The notes under the pieces are model-generated. The model made no database searches. It saw only the letters and a list, made by a program, of their open reading frames with translations, and had not been told where the DNA came from. DNA of 64,000 nt, taken from contig NTMA01000015.1 of NCBI GenBank assembly GCA_002917075.1, forward strand, positions 310,001-374,000, written 5' to 3'. Positions 1-11,855 of this stretch are shown here, one piece after another (within the stretch, counting starts at the first letter, position 1; every line of letters starts with the position of its first letter). A program made the translations under genes and the position numbers. Origin of the DNA: Hawksworthiomyces lignivorus. Taxonomy: Eukaryota; Ascomycota; Sordariomycetes; Ophiostomatales; Ophiostomataceae.

Positions 1-1648
1 AGTTGATTGGTTTGAGATACATCGAAATCATATCACACCATGCACCTCCTGTTTGGATGGGTTTGGCTTCCACGAGCGTTCCTGTCGGGCTGCATACATA
101 CTTCCTCCATACATACATGCACATATACTTCCGTGCTTCGTACTTGTGTGCAGTAAATACGAGAGAGTCGTCCACTGTAGAGGGAAGCGATAGACACGCC
201 GCGAAATTCTGGGCTCCCAAAGCAGACTAGCGTGTCAATTTCTATTTGGCACTTCGCACACTTCTAGCAGGCGTAAGCTTAGGGGGGCAGCTTCCAAGGC
301 CTGCTATGCTTAATCCAATAGCTTGCACTACGACGCCGTTCTGGCTACCCATCGCTAAAAACCCCATAATCTGCTGCGGTGGATACGAGTACTTACTCCA
401 ACTCCTTCTAGACGGTCGGCGGCGATGGGCGATGCAGCAGCCCCTGCATGCCGCCCGCCGTGGGAAGCTCTTAGAGTTCGTAACTAGTACTCCTTTCGCT
501 GCAGTGCTAAGCAGTGCTTATTACGGAGTACTATCTGTGCCCAATGGCCTGGCCTGGCCTTGTCTGTCTGGTCTGCAGGTCTGTGATCAGTATGTAAGTA
601 CATACGCGTACACGTATGGAGCATTAATATTACTCTGTACTCCGTATTTTCCTTTCCTTTCCTACTCTACCGGGACGCCGGGTGAACCAAGAAAAGCTGG
701 GCAGGTGCGACTACAGGAAACACACTATTCTCCCACAGTTTTACTGGTAGTACATGTAGTACCTGCCCCGGCAGGTCTGGCACATCTGTTTCCTGGCTTG
801 CTCCTTCCGTTCCGCGCGGAATGCAGGGTTTTTTTTTTTAGGGCCACCCTCTTCTATCTATATGTACTCTGTAACTACATAATATTCCTCTATACCTGCA
901 TCGTCAGCCGTTTCGAGAAGGAGAACTCTCCCTTTGTCTCGTTTCTCACTCTTTAAAGCCTCATCTTCATGACTCGCATCTGTGCGTATATGCGTAGCCT
1001 TGCAAACCCGGCTGCATTGCTTGCTTCTCCCTCTCTCCCTTGCGTTGTGCTTTTTGCTAGGGTCTGGTTCAGATTGACAATTCCTTTTTTGAACGCTATC
1101 CACCCCCCCTTTTGCTCTTCTACTCCATACTCTTTTGTGCTGGTGTGGAACCCTCCACTAGCGACGAATTAAGTCCACGTCAACGCTTCTCACTACTACA
1201 ACGACTCCGTGCAGTCTACACGTAACGCTTCTCTCTATTATCCCCTTTTCATCTCTCAGTTCCTTTCTTCAATCGTTTTTTTCTTCTTCCAAAACCACAA
1301 CCTCGCCCAACTTTCTTTCACCTCTCCTATCTCCAACTACCAATTGCCGATTCTCCAGATCGGCATTCCAGAAATCTCACTTAGATCGCGGTTCCCCTTT
1401 CGCGTTTCCCACCTGGAATGTTTTCCCTGGATCGTGTCTAACAAGCGCGGCGTCTTTCCTTGTAAGCCCCATCTCCACGGATCTGCACTGCTGCTAGATC
1501 TTCGTTTCTTGATAGCTCGCTCTTCTTTCCTCTCTCTGCTAATGCTATCTCTTCTCTGGATTTTATCAGACGGTGTACCTTCTTTCGCAAAAGCGCTCGG
1601 GCTGATGACGGCTGTCCCTGGCTCGCTCAATTTCTCTACGTTGTCGAC
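1..1648. other. Intergenic; probable pmr1 promoter and leader
   Basis: No convincing gene is visible; the open frames carry no recognisable motif. The last ~450 bases before the pmr1 start are rich in C/T runs (for example around 1230-1330), typical of core promoters and 5' leaders in filamentous ascomycetes. The nonamer TACTCCGTA occurs at 638-646 and inverted at 522-530. Confidence 0.5.
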
Positions 1649-4600
1649 ATGGACCGTCACTCTGGCGGTGCCAGCGAACACCCCATGATTCCCCTGTACA
1701 ATGATAGAAGCGACATCCCAAGAGTCTCCACACCACAGACCGGCAGCTGCCTCGACGACTACCAAGGGCGACGCTCGCGGCCGTCCAACCATGTCCGCAC
1801 AACGTCGGCGCAGAGCAGGAGCGTCGCCGAGGAGTACTCGTTCATGACACCAGCCGAAACCGCCTCTCGCCTGCAGACCTCCCTCACCCACGGCCTGACC
1901 CCAGCCGAGGGCCTCGCCCGCCTACGCGATGGCGCAAACGAGATCCCCCACGATCCCCCAGAACCCCTCTGGCTGCGGTTCCTTGGCCAGTTTAAGGAGC
2001 CGCTCATCATCCTCCTGCTCGTGTCCGCCATGGCGTCTGTCCTCGTCGGCAACACGAGCGACGCCCTCAGCATCACCGTCGCCGTGACCATCGTCGTCAC
2101 TGTCGGCTTTGTGCAGGAGTATCGGTCTGAGAAGTCCATTGAGGCTCTCAACCACCTCGTCCCCGACTACGCTCATCTCATCCGCACCGCGCTGACCAGG
2201 GGGGAGTCTCCCGGCCTGGCGCCCTCCTCGCGCAGCACCTGGCCCCCTTCTGCCTCCGCCTCCGACCCCAATTCCAACAACAACAACAACAGCAGCAGCA
2301 GCGACGAGCCTTCGACGCCCCTAAACCTCGACTCGGCCAGCGGTGTTGCCACCCCGACCGAAGAGGTCATCATGGCCACGTCGTCCAAGGTACTCGCTGC
2401 AACGCTGGTTCCGGGCGATCTGGTCATGTTCACAACGGGCGACCGCATTCCCGCAGACATTCGTGTGACCAAGGCCGTCGATCTGACCATGGACGCGTCC
2501 AATCTTACTGGCGAGAACGAGCCCGTCCGGCTTACCGCCGACGTGCGGTCGCGGGTCAACCTCCCCTATTCGCCCGGCCTCGGCCCCAAATCCAATAGCC
2601 TGCCGCTTCCCTATCCGTCGCCCCTCGGCGGCGGCAACAACCTCTCCCACTCTGACAACTCTCATGACGTGAAGAACATCGCGTACATGGGCACTTTGGT
2701 CAAGTCCGGCCACGGCCAAGGCATCGTGTTCGCGACCGGCGGCAACACGCACTTTGGCACCATCTCGCTGAGCGTCTCTGGCACCGAGAGTCCCCGCTCG
2801 CCCCTCCAGCTCTCTATGGACGAGCTCGGTGCCCAGCTCAGCAAGTTCTCCTTTATCGTCATCGGCCTGATCTCGCTCATTGGCTGGCTGCAGGGCAAGA
2901 AGATCTTAGAAATCTTCACCATCTCCATCTCTCTGGCCGTGGCCGCCATCCCTGAAGGCCTGCCCATCATCGTCACCGTCACCCTCGCCCTCGGCGTGCA
3001 CCGCATGGCTGGGCGCAACGCCATCGTCCGCAAGATGCCCAAGGTGGAGACGCTCGGCTCGGTGAACGTCGTGTGCACAGACAAGACCGGCACCCTCACC
3101 ATGAACCACATGACCGTCACCAAGATGTGGTACTTTGGACGCGACAAGCCGCTCGAGGTCGAGGCCGACGACGATTTTGCCGACACCAAGCCGGACCCCG
3201 CCGCGACGCGCATTCTCCGCATCGGCAACATCGCCAACAACGCGCAGCTGTCGCGCCGGTACCAGGGCAACGGCGCGACGTCGCGAGCAGTCTTGTCTTC
3301 AACGCTGGGCCAGGACGAGCAGCCCCTGTCGTTCAGCCGCTGGGTGGGCCAGCCGACCGACGTGGCCGTGATGGACCTCGTGGACCGGTTCAAGGAGCAC
3401 GATGTTAGAGACGCCGTCGGGCCGCGAACGACCGAGACGCCGTTCAGCTCTGAGCGCAAGTGGATGGGCGTGACGCTCGGCAGCGAGAACGGCGGCAAGA
3501 ACGACAAGGAGTTTGCTTACATGAAGGGCGCGCTCGACCGCGTGCTGGAGGCCTGCGACACGTACGTGGGCGAGGATGGTCGCGAATTTGTCCTGGACGG
3601 CAAGCGGAAGCAGGAGGCCATCGACGAGGCCGAGAAGATGGCCGCCCAGGGCTTGCGCGTGATCGCGTTTGCCAGCGGCGCCGTCGGCCGCCGGAATCGA
3701 ACCGGTGCTGCCGCCTCGTCGAGAAGCGCCACACCCGGCGCAGGAGACAAGAGCGCTGGCGACGCGGCGCACCGTCACGCCCAGTTCAACGACGAGCCGT
3801 ACCGTGGGCTGGCGTTTGCCGGCGTCGTGGGCATGAGCGATCCGCCACGGCCGGGCGTCGGCCGCTCCATCCGCAAGCTGATGCGCGGCGGCGTCAAGGT
3901 CATCATGATCACAGGCGACGCCGAGACCACGGCGGTCGCCATCGGCCACCAGCTGGGTATGGCCATCGCCAAGCCGACGGAGCACGCGGCGAACCAGGTA
4001 GCAGTGCGGTCGGTGCTGCGGGGCGAGGATGTGGAGACTTTCTCGGAGGAGGAGCTGGCGCAGGCGATGCAGCAGACGACCATCTTTGCGCGCACCAACC
4101 CCGACCACAAGATGAAGATCATCCGGGCGCTGCAGGCGCGCGGCGACATCGTGGCCATGACGGGCGACGGCGTCAACGACGCGCCGGCGCTCAAGAAGGC
4201 CGACATTGGCATTGCCATGGGCCGCCACGGTACCGACGTCGCCAAGGAGGCGTCCGACATGATTTTGACCGACGACGACTTCTCCACCATCCTGCACGCC
4301 ATCGAGGAGGGCAAGGGCATCTTCAACAATATCCAGAACTTCTTGACCTTCCAGCTCAGCACCAGCGCGGCCGGCCTGTCGCTCGTCCTCCTCTGCACCT
4401 GCCTGGGGTTCAAGTCGCCCCTGAACGCCATGCAGATTCTGTGGATCAGTACGTTCTTCTCTCCCCATTATTTCTAGTGTGTACAAGGTTCTCCCGCTGA
4501 CAGCAGATTTAGACATCATCATGGACGGACCCCCGGCGCAGTCACTCGGCGTCGAGGCGGTAGACCGCGACGTGATGAAGCGGCCACCACGTAAGCGCAA

Positions 4601-5072
4601 CGACCCCGTGCTGACGCGCTCGCTGATCCACCGCGTGGCGCAGTCGGCCTTCATCATCATGGTCGGCACCATGCTCGTGTACCAGCACGAGATGCAAGAC
4701 GGCATCGACGGCGGCGCGGCCGTGGTGACGCGGCGCGACACGACCATGACGTTTACGTGCTTTGTGCTCTTCGACATGTTCAACGCGCTGACCTGCCGGT
4801 CCGAGTCCAAGTCGGTGCTGCGAGGCGAAGTCGGGCTCTTTGCCAACACGCTCTTCAACTGGGCCGTCTCGCTGAGCCTGGCGGGCCAGCTGCTCGTCAT
4901 CTACTTCCCCTGGCTGCAGGAGGTCTTCCAGACTGAGGCGCTCTCGCTGGGCGACCTATTCAAGCTCCTCGTGCTGTGCAGCACCGTGTTCTGGGCTGAC
5001 GAGGCCCGCAAGTGGTACAAGTACGGCCGCCACAAGCGGTACGGCGGCGCCGGCTACAGCCAGCTGGTATAG
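1649..5072 (+). CDS. pmr1: Golgi Ca2+/Mn2+-transporting P-type ATPase (PMR1/SPCA family)
   Basis: Two exons, 1649-4448 and 4513-5072, give 1119 residues. The 64-base intron is fixed by restoring the family motif LWINIIMDG across the junction. P-type landmarks are visible: TGE actuator loop (T287-E289), PEGLP of transmembrane helix 4 (P435), phosphorylation motif DKTGT (D478) and the TGDGVNDAP hinge (about 838). The cytosolic N-terminus and hydrophobic helices match type IIA secretory-pathway pumps, which load Ca2+ and Mn2+ into the Golgi for glycosylation and protein sorting. Two low-complexity insertions, about residues 184-240 (Asn/Ser-rich) and 678-714 (Ser/Ala/Gly-rich), lengthen it beyond yeast Pmr1 (about 950). 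The start is the first in-frame ATG; a second Met at residue 14 is a possible alternative. Codon use is strongly GC-rich, as in cog4 downstream. Confidence 0.95.
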
Positions 5073-6080
5073 GAGGAGCAGATGTTTGCGTTCTGTGACG
5101 ATTTAGAGTTATGCAGAGTGATTTAATGGTCTTTGCTGGCAGTGACGGCTGCGGTGACTGCGGCAGTGGTAGTGATCGGACTCCACTTGCTGCCATTCGC
5201 AAAGAAACGGGGTGGAGTATTTCACAAACTGGAAAGCATATTCATATTGCCGGTGTTCTTTCAGAGAAGCGCATTTGACAAACTAGTATAATTTTTGGAT
5301 TCTCATAGACCAAGAAGAAAACGAAAACAGAAACAAAAGGGGCAAATAGCTGGGCAGCAGCTGGCGTTTTGGGGGCGGAAGAAGGATATATTTCCATGAA
5401 AAAGACACTGCATGTTTCTTTTTTTTTTCTTTTCTTTTTTAGGTGCTTTTGTCTTTTTTTTTTTTTGCCTCTTCTGTTTCTTATATGTAGTTTATTTTCT
5501 GCCTCTTGTTGCTTTTTGTACGATACGGCAGACACTGAGGTCTGTATATACAGCATACCAGACAGAATAACTGTGAGGACAAGCGTAATAAATGGATAAA
5601 AGTTATCAAGAGAGTGTATTAGTTACGTTTATATCATGTCTTTGAGCCTCATCTATGTGTCACTGCTCCGTATGCAAGCAAGCAATTACGCATCTATCAC
5701 ATAGGTGTAGTGTATTAAAGCCCTTAATTGTCTACATATATTGCCTGGCTACCCGCTAAAGGAATGGATGCCGGCGCTATAGTCTCGCGGCTGCCCACTG
5801 CAACACAGGTAGCTAGGCGGGTAGTTATACGCAGTGGGCCCCGCATTAATTAGTGTGGCAGCTATTATCGATAGACGAATTACGACAACGCTCTGGAAAG
5901 CTCAAATTGAACACGCACACACCACCTGAAGACAAGGCCAGCCTCAACTTCAACCTCATCCTTCATCAATCCGAGCCCCACGATCCGACCGCATCAAAAG
6001 GCGACAACCGGAGATGTGGCGGTGTCCATGAAAACATATCGACAAACACAAGACGAGATCCGGCAAGCATTTCTCCTCCA
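5073..6080. other. Intergenic between pmr1 and cog4
   Basis: Holds the pmr1 3' region and cog4 promoter. T-rich runs around 5410-5470 are striking but simple. An open frame continues upstream of the chosen cog4 start (from 5853), but its predicted peptide looks like translated leader. Confidence 0.5.
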
Positions 6081-8998
6081 ATGTCTGCTACCCTTTTCAA
6101 TGGCGCCCTGAAAACAAGCTCGACCCCCAAGGCCGCAGCCTCTGCAGCCCACAGCAGGAAGGCTTCGGTCAGCACGGCGTCAGCAAAGATGGCGGGCCGC
6201 AACGGGGCGGCTGCAGGCCTGGCTGAGGACGCGGCTGGCACAACATCACACACACAGCAATCACTACCGTCGGCCTCGTCCCCGCCATCTTCCTCGCTGT
6301 TCGACTCGGCAGCCTCCGCAGCCGACATCCGGGCGGCGCTGGCCGGGCTGCACGAGCGCGAAGACGTGCTGACGGGGCGGCTACAGGGACTGGTGCGCAG
6401 CCAGGCAGACCTAGGCCGGGAGCTGCTGCGGCTGGACGGGCTGCGGGCGACGCTGGGGGCGCAGGTGATCGCGGCGCGGGCGGTGTCGAGCACGATGCTG
6501 GCGGGGGCGGCGGACACGGCGGGGTCGCTGGCGTCGACGGTGCGGGCGCTGGACCTGGAGAAGGCGCGCGTGGAAGCGACGCTGCGCGTGGTGGAGCAGG
6601 TGGCGGAGCTCAAGGCGTGCGTGGCGGGCGTGGCGGGGTCCATGGGCGCGCCGCAGGACTGGGAGGCGGCGGCGGGCTACCTGGCGCGGGCGAGCCGCGT
6701 GCCGGCGGCGATCGTGGCGAGCGGCTTCGCGCGCGCCGTGGTGCCGACGGTCGAGGTGCCGGACCCGCCGGGCGCCACGCTGGAGGCGGCGCGCGCGAGC
6801 CTGTGTGGCCTGTTTCTGCGCGAGTTTGAGCGCGCCGCCCGCGACGCCGACGACGCCCGCGTCACCCGCTTCTTCAAGCTGTTCCCGCTCATCGGCCGCA
6901 CCGACGTCGGCCTCGACGTCTACGGCCGCTACGTGTGCCAGGGCGTGGCCGCGTCGGCGCGCGGTGTGTTCAAGGACGGCGCGCCTGCCGCGGCCAGCGC
7001 GGGCCGCCGCGACGGCTTCTTCTACGCCAACGCCCTCGCCAAGCTCTTCACCCACATCTCCCAGATCGTCGAGGGCCATGGTGGCCTCGTCGAGCGCCAC
7101 TACGGCGCCGGCCAGATGGTCAAAGTCATCGCCCGCCTGCAGAAGGAGGCCGACGTCCAGGGCGGCATCGTCGTCGATGCCTGGAGCGACGAGCGCGCCG
7201 TCGACCGCAAGCTGACCGACGTCAAGAGCTACCCCTTTTCCTTCCTCGTCCAGAGCTACATGGCCACCCAGCGCGGCGCCGCAGCCAGCGCCGCCTCCGC
7301 CATCCTCGCCGCCGACGGCGCCCTCGGCCGCAGCGGCTCCCCGCGCGTCGGCTCGCCCGCCATAGGCGGCGAAACAAGCGACGCCGCCGCCGGCAGCAGC
7401 CCGCGCCACAGCGAGGATGAGGGCGGGGTCAACATGAAGGAGATCGACGGCCTGCTCAGCGAGATCGCCGTCATGCTCAGCCGCTGGTCACTGTACGCGC
7501 GGTTCCTCGGCGGCAAGTGCAAGGTAAGCAGCAGCAGCAGCAGCAGCGCCGACTACAACTCTCATGAGGGGACATTCTGCTGACCGGTTTCCAGGACCCA
7601 CAAGCGCCGGACGACGCGCCCCTACCGCTGCCCGACGTCCTCACGCAGTCCAACCTGCACCGCAAGATCGCCGCCAAGCTGACGGCGCCGTACAACCTCA
7701 TGAGCACCTTCTTCTTCCGCCGCTCCGTCGAGAAGGCCTTCCAGCTCGAGGAGATGCCCAGCGGCCTCTCGCTCAACATGAGCCGGCCCATCATCGACAA
7801 CAACCCACCCTACATCGTCTCCGCCGTCGACGACGTCATGTACATTGTCAACGCCGTCCTGCAAAAGTGCATGTCCACGCTGCAGCGCGAGGTCGTCGTC
7901 GGCGTCGTCCCGCCCATCGGCCGCATCCTGGGCAACGACTACATCGGCATGATCCAGCGGAAGATGCGCGACGAGTATTACCCCAAGCCCCTGGTCCACA
8001 ACGGCTTCCCGCCCGAGGACCGCATCGTCGCTTTCATTGTCATGGAGAACAGCCTCGACATGGCCATCGAGTACCTGGCGCGCATCGTGTCCAACCGCAT
8101 GGGCGTGCCCATGGAGGAAAACAGTAATAGCGGCGGCGGCGGCGGCGGCGGCGGCATCTCTGCCGGCCCCGCCGGCAGCAGCCCCGCCCAGCGCATTCCC
8201 AGCCCCACGGCGCCCGCCGTGCTCGCGCACCTGCGCGAGGCCTTCCCCTTTGAGCACGACGCCGCGTTAGTCGCCCAGTCGCTGGCCACACTGTTCGCGT
8301 CCTTCACCGCTACTGCTGGCGAGCTGCAGGGTGAGGGCTTGCAGGCGCTGTTCAATCAGGTGGTCAAGCCGCGTCTGCGGCCCATCCTGGTCGACACCTT
8401 CCGTGACACGGACTACGAGGTGGCCGACGCCGCCGAGCTGGCGGTGCAGCTGGCCGAGCAGAGCGGCGGCGGCGGCGGTGCTGGCGGCGACGACTACGAC
8501 GCCGACGACGTCGATCTCGACGCCTACCTGGAGCAGGTGCCGCGGCGCTTCGCCCACGGCTGGGACGCGCTGATGCGGCCGCTGGCCCGCGTCATGACCC
8601 CGCGCACCTATGCCGCGCTGGCCGAGACCCTGACCGCGCGCTACCTGGCCGGCGTGCTGGAGCGCCGCGTCTGGGGCTACGCCGGCCGCGTCAGCGCCTA
8701 CGGCGCCATCCGCCTCGAGCGCGACATCAACGGCATCGTCGGCGCCGTCGCCCGCGGCAGCAGCAACTACGGCGTGCGCGAGGTCTTTGCCAAGACCGTC
8801 CAGGTCCTCATGGTCGCCAACATGGAGGAGGACGAGTGGGAGGAGCTGATGAGCGGCAACGGCGGCGGAGCAGGCGCTGAGGGCGCCGAGGGCGATAACG
8901 ACGGCGGCGATGAGGACGAGGACGGGTTCGGCATGGTCTGGCTGCTCAGCGAGGACGAGCGCCGCCGGGCCCGTGGGCTGGTGCGCAAGACGCTGTGA
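6081..8998 (+). CDS. cog4: Conserved oligomeric Golgi complex subunit 4
   Basis: Two exons, 6081-7523 and 7595-8998, give 948 residues. The intron is phase 0, starts GTAAGC followed by an AGC microsatellite, and ends TTTCCAG. COG4 is a lobe A subunit of the octameric tether that captures intra-Golgi retrograde vesicles. Family-like segments include the N-terminal coiled coil (about residues 75-190), the conserved block containing RVTRFFKLFPLIG, and the block with KSYPFSFLVQSYM. A poly-Gly run (8131-8155), a second Gly run with an acidic patch (8464-8530) and a long acidic segment near the C-terminus (about 8860-8935) are insertions in poorly conserved loops. The start is the ATG preceding MSATLFNG; the frame is open upstream to 5853, so a longer form cannot be excluded. 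It sits in tandem with pmr1, another Golgi-function gene. Confidence 0.92.
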
Positions 8999-9981
8999 TG
9001 CGTCGGGAACGGCAAGGAGCAGGACCGTTTAGATGACATAAAAAGAGCATGTTTCGCTCATGATAGAGGCCCTTATCGAGCAACACAATTATTTTTTTGG
9101 GCGTTTTAATTTATCTTTACCTGATACGAGTTACTATTTTTCTCTTGATAATGAATGATTTGCCGAGATATGTATGTTCATGCCGCACAATCCGAAGAGT
9201 CTCATTCCTCTTTGCAAGATGAGTTTGCAATGGCATAATCGTGTTATTCCGCCCAGCAACCACAAGGGAAGTGATTGAACGAGCAAGCCAGAGACCGGAT
9301 ACGTAGCCATTTTATTAAGCATTCCATATGAAGTAATTTGACCAGTCTCGTAGAGCATCTTCAGATTCACTGTAGATGATATGACAGACCTGATAACATT
9401 TCAACAAGTGTCCGAAGGCGGCGAATTACGAACGAAGTAGATATTATGTACAAATTCGACAATAGAAATCAAATTACTCTGGACAGGAATTGTAGCGCCT
9501 CGCTTTCCGCTGCCCGCTGTTGATATATTATTGGTTCATAAGCTGTATGGCTTATGCGTCTAGAGAAGAGAGAATGCTGGACGCGTTTACCCACAAAGAG
9601 TATAAAAATAAGAAAGGAGCACGAGATGATCTAAAAGCGGTGCATCTTGCTTCCTTTCGCCTAATAAATGGCATAGTAGTAGTATACATCAAAGTACAAC
9701 GTAACATGTAGCACGTGGCATATCTCTCCTCAATGCGAGGCCTCGGACTTCAGAGCCATTCATGGCGAATCGCAAGACAGCTGAATTGCTCACCCCCTCC
9801 TCTCTTAGCCGTGCTCATATACTAGATATTACTCTCTTTTGTTATTGGGTCCAAGCAAGGTCCAAGCACTGGGCTTTGTTTTCCCCTTGCTCTTTTCTTC
9901 ATCCTATCCTTTAGATATTATTTCTTCTCCTTGTGACCACTGTTAAAATAAAAGAAAAGAGAAAAGAAAATCCCAGCTCTC
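8999..9981. other. Intergenic, AT-rich
   Basis: No gene is supported. Base composition changes sharply just after the cog4 stop, from about two-thirds GC to AT-rich. The short open frames (9134-9370, 9520-9711) lack splice or family support. The final 150 bases are pyrimidine-rich and probably belong to the hydrolase promoter. Confidence 0.5.
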
Positions 9982-11480
9982 ATGTCTTCCAAACCTCATT
10001 TGACGACCCGTGAATGGGCCGGCCTGTTGGCGGGAATTTTACTCTTAGGTATGTTGTAACGCAGAGTACGAAACATTTGGATCCAGACGTCACCGATGTT
10101 GCCTTCATGACTAGACACTCGGCGGAATCCATATCTAATTAAACAGGAGCTCGAACACTCGCATCCATAATCCCCATCTCCTTTGGTGGGAAATCCACTG
10201 CGCCGAGATTCAAGGATCGTTTCATTCTTGCGTTCTTTAGGCGATATACAAGCCTATTTTCACCACGACAGCTGCAGTACGTTCACTCTCCAAATTTACG
10301 GCATAGGTCGCTTAATTCATATATGGTATAGGGCTCTTTCTCCAAGCACCGCAGAGGTCTATCGTTCTTTTGTCCAAAAGAATGGATTGCCCTTCAGCGC
10401 GGTCAAGTTCCAAGATAACTCGAATGGGTACTGGCTCGGAAATCCTGACAGCAAAAAAATTCTCCTTTTCTTTCACGGTGTGCATACTCCTGCAATTTTC
10501 AATAAAAAAATTCGTGGAATTCGTGAGTTCATGATGAACAAGTTCTAAGTTGGCTGGTGTTTAAAACATATAGGCGGTGGCTATGTTATACCGGCTTTTT
10601 CTGGGCATTTCGATATGATCAAGGTGGCGCTTTCCGACCCTCAATGTGAAGACAAGCTGGGAGTTTTGTTTCCGGAATACGGTGAGAAAAGCTGAAGCCG
10701 AATTGAAGAGCTTTTAATGGCCTATTGACACGTTATGGTCTCCTAGACTTAGCACCCGCGGCGACATATCCTCACCAGCTGCGACAAGCCGTCTTCGCTT
10801 ACAAATATCTCACTGAAGAACTCCACCGATCGCCTCAAGATGTTGGTCTACTGCTACGAGAAGATGAGAAATAAGCACGTGCTAAGAATGCATAGATTTT
10901 TATCTCTGGCGATTCCGCAGGCGGACATCTGGCTATTGCTCTTCTCTCAGCCTTGACTCACCCTCGCGACGACTTGCCTCCAATCTCGGCTTCCGGATCC
11001 ATTAACAGCTGTTTTCTATTTTCTCCCTGGGTTGCCTTCGACCAAAAGAGCCCCTCCTTTGCCCAGAACAAATATAAAGACGCCTTGGATCTGGGCGCGG
11101 TTAAGAACTGGTCAGACACATTTCTTGGAAATGCTCCTGAAGACAACTACAACTGTCCGAATGTCGCTCCCAGCAGCTGGTGGAGCGATGCCAAAGTTGG
11201 CAAAATAACAATCGTTGCCGGTGCTAATGAGGTCCTCGTGGATGATATCGCCCTATTCGCTGATGTTTTAAAAGTGAGTTGTGCGACTCCGGATTGTCAT
11301 TTAGTCGTATCTCTGCTTGCTAACCAATTCAAACAGGCTGCCAAGTTAGACGTGGAACTGAGAGTTGCACCGGGTGAGTCTCATGATGCAGCATCCAGCT
11401 ATGGAACCTTTGGATATCCTGTTCCAGAAACAATGAAGTGGTTTATGGAATGGGTTGCGGGCGTGATTCAGAGTGATTAA
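9982..11480 (+). CDS. Alpha/beta hydrolase (HSL/steryl-acetylhydrolase-like esterase)
   Basis: Seven exons reconstructed: 9982-10048, 10147-10276, 10332-10477, 10574-10681, 10747-10841, 10896-11273 and 11337-11480, giving 355 residues. The joins restore the oxyanion motif HGGGY (H114) and the nucleophile elbow GDSAGG (S189). The rest of the triad would be D298 or D299 and H324 (GESHDA). This is the hormone-sensitive-lipase-type fold of fungal esterases that deacetylate sterols, toxins or other small esters. The last intron contains a perfect TGCTAAC branch site although it is a multiple of three. The fifth donor (GTTGGT, 10842) is weak but is the one that keeps frame. The N-terminus has a short hydrophobic stretch that could be a membrane anchor. 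The substrate is unknown. Confidence 0.8.
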
Positions 11481-11855
11481 GGTCTGGCAATGGCAGATAC
11501 GTGTGCTTCGATCTGAAATTAAACTCAAGAGCATAGCTCTTTGTTATGATTTTTCCCCCTTGTCTCGATCAGCAATCTCGTCTGCTGATTAGGAAATTTT
11601 AGCTGATTACCGCTTCATGTCCGTTGATTGACCACAGTTTGATATGCTATTGTTGTATGAAAGGGTCTTGAGCAATTATTGCACATAATAATAGGCTTGC
11701 ATTCTTTCATATTCTGAGCATGGTACGATCTAATATATAAAGAACCTCACGAGGAAGATCAGATCATCAGACTTCCGGTCGTGTGTGAGACACCAAAAAG
11801 ATCAACGCTGCTCATAGGCGTAATGACTATTCTGGCGATGATCAAAGTAGATGTC
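11481..11855. other. Convergent 3' ends
   Basis: This AT-rich spacer lies between the hydrolase on the plus strand and the regulator on the minus strand. Nothing coding was recognised. Confidence 0.5.

Noticed and set aside
246..956. 236-codon plus-strand open frame near the left edge
   Set aside because: No family features, unusual Cys/Tyr/Leu composition, and lies in promoter-like sequence.
1337..1891. Minus-strand open frame across the pmr1 start
   Set aside because: Overlaps the pmr1 leader and first codons; no recognisable protein.
3299..4900. 533-codon minus-strand open frame opposite pmr1
   Set aside because: GC-rich codon use of pmr1 suppresses stops on the other strand; the translation has no domain and the sense strand is clearly a P-type ATPase.
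6411..7409. 332-codon minus-strand open frame opposite cog4
   Set aside because: Ala/Gly/Arg-rich shadow frame caused by GC-rich coding sequence.
7524..7560. AGC microsatellite as coding poly-Ser
   Set aside because: It follows a GTAAGC donor and lies inside the cog4 intron that restores the reading frame.
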